Assembly (NCBI RefSeq): GCF_024347055.1
Contig: NZ_AP024895.1
Coordinates: 62,001 to 126,000 of the forward strand
Direction: 5' to 3'
DNA from: Vibrio porteresiae DSM 19223
Lineage (GTDB): Bacteria > Pseudomonadota > Gammaproteobacteria > Enterobacterales > Vibrionaceae
DNA: 64,000 bases
Every line of letters starts with the position of its first letter. Position 1 is the first letter of the stretch. The position numbers were made by a program, and so were the translations under genes. Under the pieces are notes generated by a model that was given only the letters and a program-made list of their open reading frames with translations, did no database searches and was not told where the DNA came from. Of this stretch, positions 29,075 to 37,271 are shown in pieces.

Positions 29075-29284
29075 ATGATACTCTCAGAACCCCAATTGGG
29101 CGTTGATGGTTAAATCTTGCCTGATTATATACTCAAAGCATGAGATTAGTCACAGCCGGGCAGGGATTCTTCTATTTGTGACGCTATCTGATTCCCTCCC
29201 ATTGAAAATTACTTAATCTACCTATATTTAAAGATACATAACGGTCATTGTTGGCCTGCCGTTTTACTGAAAAAGGAACGTAAT

Positions 29285-31327
29285 ATGTCTAATCCACTTC
29301 TTACTTTTACGGATTTGCCACCGTTCTCAGCCATCAAGCCTGAGCATGTGAAGCCGGCGGTTGAGCAAGCGATTGAAGCATGTCGTAAAAAAATCGAAGC
29401 AGTTCTCAAAGATAACACTCATCCTACGTGGGATAACCTTATCGCACCGATTGAAGAGGTGGATGATCGTTTGAGTCGCATCTGGTCTCCAGTTGGCCAC
29501 TTGAACTCAGTGATGAACAGTGAAGAGTTGCGTGAAGCGTACGAAAGTTGCTTACCGATTTTGTCTGAATATGGTACTTGGGTTGGTCAGCACAAAGGGT
29601 TGTTTGAAGCTTATAAAGCGATTCGCGCGAGTAAAGAGTTTGATTCGCTGACTCAAGCACAAAAGAAAACCATTACCAACGAATTACGTGACTTTGAATT
29701 GTCCGGTATCGGTTTGCCTCCGACTGAGCAAAAACGCTACGGTGAAATCAGCAAGCGTTTGTCTGAATTGGGCTCTAAATTCTCAAATAACGTGCTCGAT
29801 GCCACTATGGGTTGGACCAAGCATGTAACTGACGAGAAAGAGCTTGCAGGTATGCCCGAATCGGCTTTGGCAGCGGCTAAAGCGGCGGCGGAAGCCAAAG
29901 GTCTGGAAGGCTTCTTGCTGACATTGGATATCCCTTCTTATCTGCCAGTAATGACTTACTGTGATAACCAAGAGCTGCGTAAAGAACTTTATGAAGCGTA
30001 TGTGACGCGCGCGTCTGATCGCGGTCCAAATGCTGGTAAATGGGATAACTCAGAAATCATTGCGGAAGAGTTGAAACTGCGCCACGAAATTGCGCGTATG
30101 TTGGGCTTTAACTCTTACAGCGAAAAATCACTTGCCACGAAAATGGCAGAAACCCCAGATCAAGTGCTTAAGTTCCTAAACGACTTGGCTCTGAAAGCAA
30201 AACCACAAGGTGAGCGCGAAGTTGAAGAGCTGCGCCAATTTGCGGAAAAAGAGTTTGGCGTGACTGAACTGCAATTGTGGGACATCGCTTACTACAGCGA
30301 AAAACAAAAGCAGCACCTATTCCAAATTTCTGATGAAGAGCTACGTCCTTACTTCCCTGAACAGAAAGTAGTGAATGGTCTATTTGAAGTACTGAATCGT
30401 GTCTTTGGTATGAAAGTGGTCGAGCGTAAAGGCGTGGACACTTGGCACGAGTCAGTGCGCTTCTTTGATATCTTCGATAGCAATGAACAGCTGCGTGGTA
30501 GTTTCTATCTTGATCTCTATGCTCGTGAACACAAACGTGGCGGCGCTTGGATGGATGATTGCCGAGTGCGTCGTTACACTCAATCTGGTGAGCTGCAAAC
30601 CCCAGTGGCTTATCTAACCTGTAACTTCAACCGTCCAGTAGGTAATAAGCCTGCGCTGTTTACTCACGATGAAGTGGTGACTCTGTTCCACGAAACCGGT
30701 CATGGTATCCACCATATGCTGACTCAAGTCGGTGTTGGTTCTGTTTCAGGTATCAACGGTGTGCCTTGGGATGCGGTTGAACTGCCAAGCCAGTTCCTAG
30801 AAAACTGGTGCTGGGAAGAAGAAGCACTGGCGTTTATTTCAGGTCACTATGAAACAGGCGAGCCACTGCCAAAAGAGATGCTAGACAAAATGCTAGCAGC
30901 GAAGAACTTCCAATCAGCGATGTTTATTTTGCGCCAGCTGGAATTCGGTTTGTTTGATTTCACTCTGCACACGACCTACGACCCAGAAGTTGGCCCTCGC
31001 GTGTTGGAAACTTTGGCTGAAGTGAAACAGAAAGTGGCGGTATTACCAAGCCTAGAGTGGAACCGTTTCTCCCATGGCTTTAGCCATATCTTCGCTGGTG
31101 GTTACAGTGCGGGTTACTACAGCTACCTATGGGCAGAAGTACTTTCTTCAGATGCGTTCTCACGCTTTGAAGAAGAAGGGATCTTCAATAAAGAAACCGG
31201 CCAAAGCTTCTTGAACAACATCCTAGAAATGGGTGGCAGTGAAGAACCTATGGAGCTATTCAAACGCTTCCGTGGTCGTGAGCCACAAATTGATGCACTA
31301 CTGCGTCATGCGGGTATTGCTGCTTAA
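29285..31327 (+). CDS. prlC: Oligopeptidase A
   Basis: M3-family zinc metallopeptidase that degrades short peptides, including cleaved signal peptides, in the cytoplasm. 680 residues, the usual size. The zinc motif HETGH starts at about residue 469 (TLFHETGHGIHHML), with the third ligand Glu in ELPSQFLENWCWE downstream. The C-terminal FSHIFAGGYSAGYYSYLWAE is diagnostic. AAAAGGAACG precedes the ATG. Terminator at 31350. Confidence 0.97.
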   Translation: MSNPLLTFTDLPPFSAIKPEHVKPAVEQAIEACRKKIEAVLKDNTHPTWDNLIAPIEEVDDRLSRIWSPVGHLNSVMNSEELREAYESCLPILSEYGTWVGQHKGLFEAYKAIRASKEFDSLTQAQKKTITNELRDFELSGIGLPPTEQKRYGEISKRLSELGSKFSNNVLDATMGWTKHVTDEKELAGMPESALAAAKAAAEAKGLEGFLLTLDIPSYLPVMTYCDNQELRKELYEAYVTRASDRGPNAGKWDNSEIIAEELKLRHEIARMLGFNSYSEKSLATKMAETPDQVLKFLNDLALKAKPQGEREVEELRQFAEKEFGVTELQLWDIAYYSEKQKQHLFQISDEELRPYFPEQKVVNGLFEVLNRVFGMKVVERKGVDTWHESVRFFDIFDSNEQLRGSFYLDLYAREHKRGGAWMDDCRVRRYTQSGELQTPVAYLTCNFNRPVGNKPALFTHDEVVTLFHETGHGIHHMLTQVGVGSVSGINGVPWDAVELPSQFLENWCWEEEALAFISGHYETGEPLPKEMLDKMLAAKNFQSAMFILRQLEFGLFDFTLHTTYDPEVGPRVLETLAEVKQKVAVLPSLEWNRFSHGFSHIFAGGYSAGYYSYLWAEVLSSDAFSRFEEEGIFNKETGQSFLNNILEMGGSEEPMELFKRFRGREPQIDALLRHAGIAA

Positions 31328-31349
31328 GTAAGTGATTCTCTCGAATGCA

Positions 31350-31380
31350 AAAAGCCCCGTTTAAATTACGGGGCTTTTTT
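31350..31380. terminator. Bidirectional terminator between prlC and the PAP2-like gene
   Basis: Stem AAAGCCCCGT / ACGGGGCTTT with T-runs on both strands, between two convergent genes. Confidence 0.9.
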
Positions 31381-31403
31381 ATGAGCGATGCGCTACGCCT
31401 TGA

Positions 31404-33689
31404 TTATGCAGCGCTTGGTGAAACAGTGACGCTCATTGATGTATCGGTATAGCTCACGCTAATGTCGTAAGCGTTACCTTGCGCATCGGTTGCGGTCACG
31501 CTACCAAAATCACCACTCAGCTCATCTCCAGCTGACAACAGTGTGTAGGTTTGTGCCGCTGTCAAAGTTGGAACAATGAGGTTCAATACACCTGCAGTTT
31601 TGATTTGTCCTGATGCTGAGATTTGAGCATGTTTTGACAGGTCGAGAATCAAAGTGCCAGATTCCATCACATAGTCAGATACGTTCAACACACCTTTATC
31701 ACTATCGCTGCTGCCTGCCGTGATGGCGACTTTCACCGTGCCCGCATTTTGGTAGAGCGTTGAAGAGCCAAACGCGTTGGCTGAGGCTGCAACCAGAGTG
31801 CCTTCATCAAGTAATGTACCGCCAGAGTAGGTGTTGTCGCCTTCTAAAGAAAGTGCACCTGTCCCCGTTTTATGTAGGCGACCTGCTCCGGAAATGTCAT
31901 TGCGCCAGCGGTCAAATGAATAAAAACCACCTTGGCTGCCATCCATATACAGCTCAACGTCACCAGTAAATTTGCCATAGCCATCAGCAGCATCGACTAA
32001 GTTGATGCGACCCCAGCCACGAGATTTGTTGATTACTGGGTAGTTGGAATCGATTTCTGTGGTCGCTAGAACTGCACGACGCTGTGCAGCTGAAAGGTAA
32101 GGTAGGCGACTTGCTAATAACACTTCTGCACCTTTTGGTACTTCCACATCATTGCTCTCTTCGTCTAACTTACTGAAACCATAGGTAAGATACGCACGAT
32201 AACGCTCTTTCATCGCTGAGTGGTCTGAATACGCGTCGGTTGCAGAACATGGATTGGTACTGTCGGTGCTGCAATGAGCATAGTCGTACAGGGAATCGTA
32301 ATCTGAGCCCATTTTTTCTGTGAAATAAGCATTTGCTTGTTCAACAGCAGCTTGAGCGATAGCGCTATTATCGCTGTCATACAGTGTTGCTGCCGTCACT
32401 GCTGTGCCCATAATACGCCCCCCGATCACATCCAGAGGAGAGTGCATTGCTGCCACGATGCGGTTTTCTCCTAGATCGGCGGCTCGTGCCACCATCTCTT
32501 GGAAACGCTCAGGCATCGCATAAGCAAACCCAAGACCACGGTCGAAGGCTTCAGTGGTGTGTCCACTTGGGAATGCACCATCTTTGGCGCGCCCAGACAC
32601 CCAGTCAGTTCCCGCAACCCCAGATGTCGCGCCTGAGTAACCTTCGCTATAGCTAGTGGTACTGTTTTTGGTGTAAATGGTGCGCGCGGCACACAGTAAG
32701 CCTTTCATCGGTGTCACGATGGCCGATGTTGGGCGGTCGTAATATTTGGTCTCATCAAGGGTCGTGCCATCTGCTGCTACACAGCTGTCGGTCTGCAATT
32801 CACTTGCCGTCGTGAAGGCCGCAACCGAGTAATCACTCTCCATGCGCCAAGGACGCGGTGACTCAAAGTGGTATTTAGGTGCTTCTGTTGATGCGCCGTA
32901 GGCTGCAATGGTGTTCAGTAAAGTGACGACAGAGCTTAAGTCGGTGTCAGACGTGCTGCCATAGCCTGTTCTTAGGCTGCTAACCCCTTCAACATCATAC
33001 AATTCATTTTGATAAGTGGTATTGATGACATCAAGGGTTTTGCCGTTGATCACCACGTTGTCGTTACTGTCGGTACTGTATGGAGAGGTCGAGCCTGCGC
33101 CCGTGCGATACTCGGTAGCCCAAGGTCCTAAGCCGGAGGTAAGGCTGTAGCCTTTATCGCGTTGGTCATCAAGGTAGGCGAGTGTCATGGCGGCTTTGTC
33201 ACTGCGATCAATATCGGCAGTGGTTTGCCCTTGGCGAGTGAGGCTAGCAACGTAGTCGAAGTTTTCTTGCCAAATCGTTGAGTCCAACGTGGCTTCATTC
33301 GCAAAGCTCAGTTGCAGCGCAATACCGGTACTATTCGATGCGCCACCAGACACACCGGCTATCCCATTCACTGAAGTTAATGCGCTATTGCCGTTATTGG
33401 CCCAAGTGTCATCACCTAGATACCAAATCGAATCGAATCCGCTCAGAATTTGCAGAATAGGGTTGTAGTCTTGCATGTAAGCGACGGTGTTCGCTTTGTT
33501 GTTGGTTGTTGGAATATCACCATCGACAACCGCTACCTCAGTACCGGTGAGTGTTGGTTCTGCAACCACTTGTTCTCCCAGCAGTGATTGAGGGGCTGAA
33601 GGTAAAGTGGTGTCATCGTTATTACATGCAGTAATCGCACAGGCGATCGCCGTCATAGTGAAGAGGCGCGCAGGAGTCATTTTCATCAT
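31404..33689 (-). CDS. PAP2-family phosphatase lipoprotein with autotransporter-type repeats
   Basis: A large (about 760 residues) exported protein. Lipoprotein signal with lipobox ending ITAC before NNDD. The middle carries the PAP2/vanadium-haloperoxidase signature: FPSGHTTEAF (about residue 370) and later ENRIVAAMHSPLDVIGG with the Arg and catalytic His. Near residues 603-630, TGTGALSLEGDNTYSGGTLL matches the autotransporter passenger-associated repeat, followed by beta-strand-rich sequence to the C-terminus. No translocator barrel is present. Likely a surface or periplasmic acid phosphatase; the substrate is unknown. The start is chosen at ATG ATG (33689); a TTG frame extends to 33764 but would spoil the signal peptide. 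Confidence 0.8.
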   Translation of the reverse strand: MMKMTPARLFTMTAIACAITACNNDDTTLPSAPQSLLGEQVVAEPTLTGTEVAVVDGDIPTTNNKANTVAYMQDYNPILQILSGFDSIWYLGDDTWANNGNSALTSVNGIAGVSGGASNSTGIALQLSFANEATLDSTIWQENFDYVASLTRQGQTTADIDRSDKAAMTLAYLDDQRDKGYSLTSGLGPWATEYRTGAGSTSPYSTDSNDNVVINGKTLDVINTTYQNELYDVEGVSSLRTGYGSTSDTDLSSVVTLLNTIAAYGASTEAPKYHFESPRPWRMESDYSVAAFTTASELQTDSCVAADGTTLDETKYYDRPTSAIVTPMKGLLCAARTIYTKNSTTSYSEGYSGATSGVAGTDWVSGRAKDGAFPSGHTTEAFDRGLGFAYAMPERFQEMVARAADLGENRIVAAMHSPLDVIGGRIMGTAVTAATLYDSDNSAIAQAAVEQANAYFTEKMGSDYDSLYDYAHCSTDSTNPCSATDAYSDHSAMKERYRAYLTYGFSKLDEESNDVEVPKGAEVLLASRLPYLSAAQRRAVLATTEIDSNYPVINKSRGWGRINLVDAADGYGKFTGDVELYMDGSQGGFYSFDRWRNDISGAGRLHKTGTGALSLEGDNTYSGGTLLDEGTLVAASANAFGSSTLYQNAGTVKVAITAGSSDSDKGVLNVSDYVMESGTLILDLSKHAQISASGQIKTAGVLNLIVPTLTAAQTYTLLSAGDELSGDFGSVTATDAQGNAYDISVSYTDTSMSVTVSPSAA

Positions 33690-34035
33690 TGGTCCACGTA
33701 TCCTTACGAAATAGGAGTAAATCAGTGTAAAAATGTCAGCATTTACGCTGACATTGTCTGACAAAGTGCGGGGAAAAATAGCAATTTGAAATGACGCTAA
33801 TGTGACTTTGCAGGGAAAGAGTATGTTGTCATGTAAATTTAATTATTTGTTTATATTGAACATTTAAGTTTCACGTTTTTGTCATGATGTTGAGGTGGTT
33901 AGAATCAGTGATGTTTGATAAGGGAATCTGGGCTGACGAGTGATAAGCAACTAGGATATTTGCGGGGTTTGACCTGCATGGTCATTCTATAAACAATATC
34001 TTAGTAAAAATAGATCACTGAATAGGAGTGATACG

Positions 34036-34179
34036 ATGAAAACATGTATTAAAGGCGTATTGCTGTTGGCCGTTCTATTGTCGATGTCAGGTTGTATTCC
34101 AATGCCGGGAATGCCTGGTGGTGGCGGTCCACACTTTGGACATCTAATGCCAACTAACGCACCTTCTATGCCTCATTAG
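34036..34179 (+). CDS. Predicted small lipoprotein (47 residues)
   Basis: A short gene too small for default calling. AGGAG lies eight bases before ATG. Translation gives MKTCIKGVLLLAVLLSMSGC and then a Pro/Met/Gly-rich mature part (IPMPGMPGGGG ... MPTNAPSMPH). Lys-rich start, hydrophobic core and lipobox MSGC make a textbook lipoprotein signal; after cleavage only about 28 residues remain. It has no recognised family. It stands alone between the PAP2-like gene and uvrD, followed by a strong hairpin. Confidence 0.7.
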   Translation: MKTCIKGVLLLAVLLSMSGCIPMPGMPGGGGPHFGHLMPTNAPSMPH

Positions 34180-34196
34180 TAGGCAAACTCGTTTAT

Positions 34197-34227
34197 GTTC
34201 ACACTTTCGTTATACGAAGGTGTGAAC
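34197..34227 (+). terminator. 14-bp hairpin after the small lipoprotein
   Basis: Arms GTTCACACTTTCGT and ACGAAGGTGTGAAC pair with one G-T wobble around a TAT loop, 17 bases after the lipoprotein stop. There is no T-run, so termination may be Rho-dependent or the hairpin may protect the short mRNA. Confidence 0.55.
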
Positions 34228-34302
34228 GACACACCTCGTTAAAAACACGACTCAACAAAAAGAAATTGCCTACAAGGCGAGCATCTTGCGGTTATTTGGG
34301 GT

Positions 34303-34334
34303 TATAATCTTCTCCATTATGTATAAATAACCAG
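34303..34334 (+). promoter_or_regulatory. uvrD promoter with a degenerate LexA box
   Basis: A perfect TATAAT lies at 34303-34308. At 34319-34334, ATGT-N8-CCAG overlaps the expected transcription start. E. coli uvrD has the weak SOS box CTGT-N8-CCAG at the same place, so a LexA site is plausible though both half sites deviate from CTGT/ACAG by one base. No good -35 was found. Confidence 0.45.
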
Positions 34335-34345
34335 TAGCCTTAGCC

Positions 34346-36520
34346 ATGATGGATCCTTCTCTTTTACTCGACGGTTTAAATGACAAACAACGCGAAGCGG
34401 TAGCTGCTCCACTGGAAAACATGTTGGTGTTAGCTGGCGCGGGTAGTGGTAAAACCCGTGTTTTGGTGCACCGTATCGCATGGTTGTTGTCAGTTGAACA
34501 AGCCTCTCCTTTCTCGATTATGTCGGTGACGTTCACCAACAAAGCGGCTGCAGAAATGCGTGGGCGTATTGAAGAGCTGATGCAAGGCAACGCTTCTGGG
34601 ATGTGGAATGGTACATTCCACGGTATTTGTCACCGTATTCTCCGCGCCCATTACCTTGACGCTAAGTTGCCAGAAGATTTTCAAATCATCGATTCTGAAG
34701 ACCAGATGCGTTTATTGCGTCGTTTGATTAAAGCGCAGAATCTCGATGAGAAGCAGTGGCCTGCTCGCCAAGTCTCTTGGTGGATTAATGGCAAAAAAGA
34801 TGAAGGGTTACGCCCATCTCACATCGATGCGTATCATGATCCGGTGACGCAAACTTACCTCAAGATCTACAGCGCTTATCAAGAGGCGTGTGATCGCGCC
34901 GGGCTGGTGGATTTTGCCGAAATCCTGTTGCGTTCTTTAGAGTTACTGCGTGATAACAAATTTATTCGCGAACATTACCAAGCGCGCTTCAAACATATCT
35001 TGGTGGACGAATTCCAAGATACTAACAACATTCAATATGCTTGGTTGCGTACCATTGCTGGTAAAGATTCCCATGTAATGATTGTCGGTGATGATGATCA
35101 GTCTATTTATGGCTGGCGCGGGGCGAAAATCGAAAATATTGAGAAGTTCACCTTAGAGTTTCCAAGCGTCAATACCATTCGTTTGGAGCAAAACTATCGT
35201 TCAACCAAAACCATTTTGGAAGCATCGAATACCCTGATTTCCAATAACACGGAACGTATGGGGAAAGAGTTGTGGACGGACGGTACTCAAGGGGAGCCGA
35301 TCTCAGTTTACTCAGCGTATAACGAACTGGATGAAGCCCGTTTTGTCGTCAATAAAATCAAAGATTGGCAAGATAAAGGGGGAGCACTGCAAGACTCCGC
35401 CATTTTGTATCGTAATAACGCCCAGTCGCGTGTGCTTGAAGAAGCCCTAATTCAATCGAATCTCGCGTATCGCATATACGGCGGCATGCGATTCTTCGAG
35501 CGCCAAGAAGTGAAAGATGCCCTGAGTTACTTGCGTTTGATGGCTAACCGCCATGATGACACGGCATTTGAGCGTGTGGTGAATACGCCAACACGTGGCT
35601 TAGGTGATAAGACGTTAGACACCGTTAGAATGGCGGCTCGCGATCGCGGTTGCACTTTATGGGATGCGAGCGTGGCGTTGCTTAATGAGCAGGTTCTTGC
35701 CGGTCGTGCAGCTTCCTCATTAAGTCGCTTTATTGAGCTGATCAATGCACTTGAAGATGACACGGCGGAGTTACCGCTGCACGAGCAGACCAACAAAGCT
35801 ATTCATGCATCGGGTTTGTACACCATGTACGAACAAGAAAAAGGTGAAAAGTCCAAAGCGCGTATTGAAAACTTGGAAGAGTTGGTGACTGCGACGCGTC
35901 AGTTTGAAAAACCGGAAGAAGCTGAAGACATGACCCTGCTGACCGCGTTCTTGACCCACGCAGCGCTTGAAGCGGGTGAAGGTCAGGCGGATGAGTTTGA
36001 TGATGCGGTGCAGTTAATGACCTTGCACAGTGCAAAAGGTCTAGAGTTTCCACTAGTCTTTATGGTCGGTGTCGAAGAAGGCATGTTCCCAAGTCAAATG
36101 TCTGCTGAAGAAGCAGGACGTTTGGAAGAGGAGCGTCGCCTTTGTTATGTAGGCATGACTCGCGCGATGGAAAAACTCTACATTACTTACGCAGAAATGC
36201 GCCGTCTGTATGGTCAAGACAAATACCATAAACCGTCGCGCTTTATCCGTGAGTTACCGGAAGAGTGTTTGGATGAAGTGCGCATGAAAGCCCAAGTCAG
36301 TCGCCCAGCAACCGGCGGACGATTTAGCCAGACTGCAGTGAAAGAGAACTTTAATGAAACAGGGTTTACTCTAGGTTCTCGCGTTAAACATCCTAAGTTT
36401 GGTGAAGGCACTATCATCAATTTTGAAGGCAGTGGTCCACAAAGCCGCGTACAGGTTGCCTTTAATGGTGAAGGGATTAAGTGGTTGGTGACGGCTTACG
36501 CCAAATTAGAACGTGTGTAA
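34346..36520 (+). CDS. uvrD: DNA helicase II (UvrD)
   Basis: 3'-5' SF1A helicase for nucleotide excision and mismatch repair. 724 residues. The N-terminus DPSLLLDGLNDKQREAVAAP matches E. coli UvrD closely. Walker A GAGSGKTRV (about 31-39), LVDEFQDTNNIQYAWL, GDDDQSIYGWRGA, LMTLHSAKGLEFPLVFMVG and YVGMTRAMEKLY are present. The C-terminal Tudor-like domain (VKHPKFGEGTIINFEGSG) is intact. Two adjacent ATGs give a one-residue ambiguity; there is no strong Shine-Dalgarno. It is distinct from the rep gene at 10080. Confidence 0.97.
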   Translation: MMDPSLLLDGLNDKQREAVAAPLENMLVLAGAGSGKTRVLVHRIAWLLSVEQASPFSIMSVTFTNKAAAEMRGRIEELMQGNASGMWNGTFHGICHRILRAHYLDAKLPEDFQIIDSEDQMRLLRRLIKAQNLDEKQWPARQVSWWINGKKDEGLRPSHIDAYHDPVTQTYLKIYSAYQEACDRAGLVDFAEILLRSLELLRDNKFIREHYQARFKHILVDEFQDTNNIQYAWLRTIAGKDSHVMIVGDDDQSIYGWRGAKIENIEKFTLEFPSVNTIRLEQNYRSTKTILEASNTLISNNTERMGKELWTDGTQGEPISVYSAYNELDEARFVVNKIKDWQDKGGALQDSAILYRNNAQSRVLEEALIQSNLAYRIYGGMRFFERQEVKDALSYLRLMANRHDDTAFERVVNTPTRGLGDKTLDTVRMAARDRGCTLWDASVALLNEQVLAGRAASSLSRFIELINALEDDTAELPLHEQTNKAIHASGLYTMYEQEKGEKSKARIENLEELVTATRQFEKPEEAEDMTLLTAFLTHAALEAGEGQADEFDDAVQLMTLHSAKGLEFPLVFMVGVEEGMFPSQMSAEEAGRLEEERRLCYVGMTRAMEKLYITYAEMRRLYGQDKYHKPSRFIRELPEECLDEVRMKAQVSRPATGGRFSQTAVKENFNETGFTLGSRVKHPKFGEGTIINFEGSGPQSRVQVAFNGEGIKWLVTAYAKLERV

Positions 36521-36556
36521 GCCTATTACGCTAACTAACTGAACAGTGAATAGTCT

Positions 36557-36588
36557 AAAAACGTCAGTCCTAGTGGCTGGCGTTTTTT
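36557..36588 (+). terminator. Intrinsic terminator after uvrD
   Basis: Stem AAACGTCAG.C / G.CTGGCGTTT with an imperfect centre and a T-run, about 40 bases after the stop. Confidence 0.8.
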
Positions 36589-36641
36589 ATTGCCGTTAGA
36601 CCACCCTAATCGAGAAGTTCTATCTGATAGTAAATACGAGG

Positions 36642-36677
36642 CAAAGAAAAACCCCGAGGGCAAAGCCCATCGGGGTT
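36642..36677 (-). terminator. Intrinsic terminator of the Csr-type RNA
   Basis: On the minus strand, AACCCCGA pairs with TCGGGGTT around an inner GGGC/GCCC stem, and TTTTTCTTT follows. It gives the RNA a precise 3' end and is convergent with uvrD's terminator. Confidence 0.9.
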
Positions 36678-37115
36678 ATAGTCTTACTTGCAGCAATCCG
36701 GCTACTAAGTTGCTCCCTGCATCAATTCCTTGATAAGTGCGCTGTATTCCGTCAGCTTAATCCTTTCATCGCCTTCCTAGCGGTGTCCTTGTTTGACCTG
36801 TCCTGGTCTGCTAACTATCCCAATTAGCTCTCATCACTTGTTCCCTGAGCGGTGTCCCTTTACATCTTCCTGATGTTAAGTCCTTGCCTCGTCCAGAGGT
36901 GTTCCATTGTCTTTCCCTAGTAGCTACCATCCTAGTAACTAATGAGTCCATTCAATGTTCCACTTTGCTATCCGTGCCGATCGTTCATCCTGAGCAACCG
37001 AATCTTCTTCCTGAAGATGACCAAATCCTTGGTGATTTCCTGTTCCGTGTCAGCATCCTACCGACGAGATTCATCTTACTCAATTCCCTAAAACGAACAA
37101 CGGCAGTTTGAGAGA
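36642..37115 (-). ncRNA. csrB: CsrB-family regulatory RNA (CsrA-sequestering)
   Basis: Minus-strand RNA of roughly 400-480 bases. Between 36678 and 37100 its strand holds 27 GGA trinucleotides (13 AGGA, 6 GGGA), far above the roughly seven expected by chance. Many sit where short hairpins could present them, the hallmark of CsrB/CsrC RNAs that titrate CsrA. It ends in a strong rho-independent terminator, and a VarA/UvrY-type box lies about 110 bases upstream of the likely 5' end. No protein frame explains the stretch. The 5' end is not resolved (about 37100-37150). Vibrios carry several paralogues (csrB, csrC, csrD) and I cannot tell which this is; the symbol is the family name. Confidence 0.85.
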
Positions 37116-37216
37116 TTGTTTGATGTGAAATCGAATACATTTAACGTGTTTTTATATTTTTCAGTAACTTATAAAATATAGAGGCAATTAACCCCATGTA
37201 AAAAGAGATATTTCCT

Positions 37217-37250
37217 CACACCTTTGTAAGAGATCTCTCACAAAGGTGTG
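37217..37250. promoter_or_regulatory. VarA/UvrY (GacA-type) box inside a 34-bp palindrome
   Basis: At 37225-37242, TGTAAG-N6-CTCACA matches the GacA/UvrY/VarA consensus TGTAAG-N6-CTTACA except for one base. The symmetry extends outwards to arms of 17 bases (CACACCTTTGTAAGAGA and its near complement) with 16 of 17 pairs. It lies upstream of the Csr-type RNA on its strand and 22 bases past the ggt stop, so the RNA form could also end the ggt transcript. VarS/VarA activation of csr RNAs is established in Vibrio. Confidence 0.7.
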
Positions 37251-37271
37251 GGACGATCTGCCATTACTCAG

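Noticed and set aside
36884..37111. Plus-strand frame of 75 codons between uvrD and ggt
   Set aside because: It lies antisense to the Csr-type RNA, whose repeated GGA motifs and terminator explain the stretch; there is no ribosome site and no recognisable protein.
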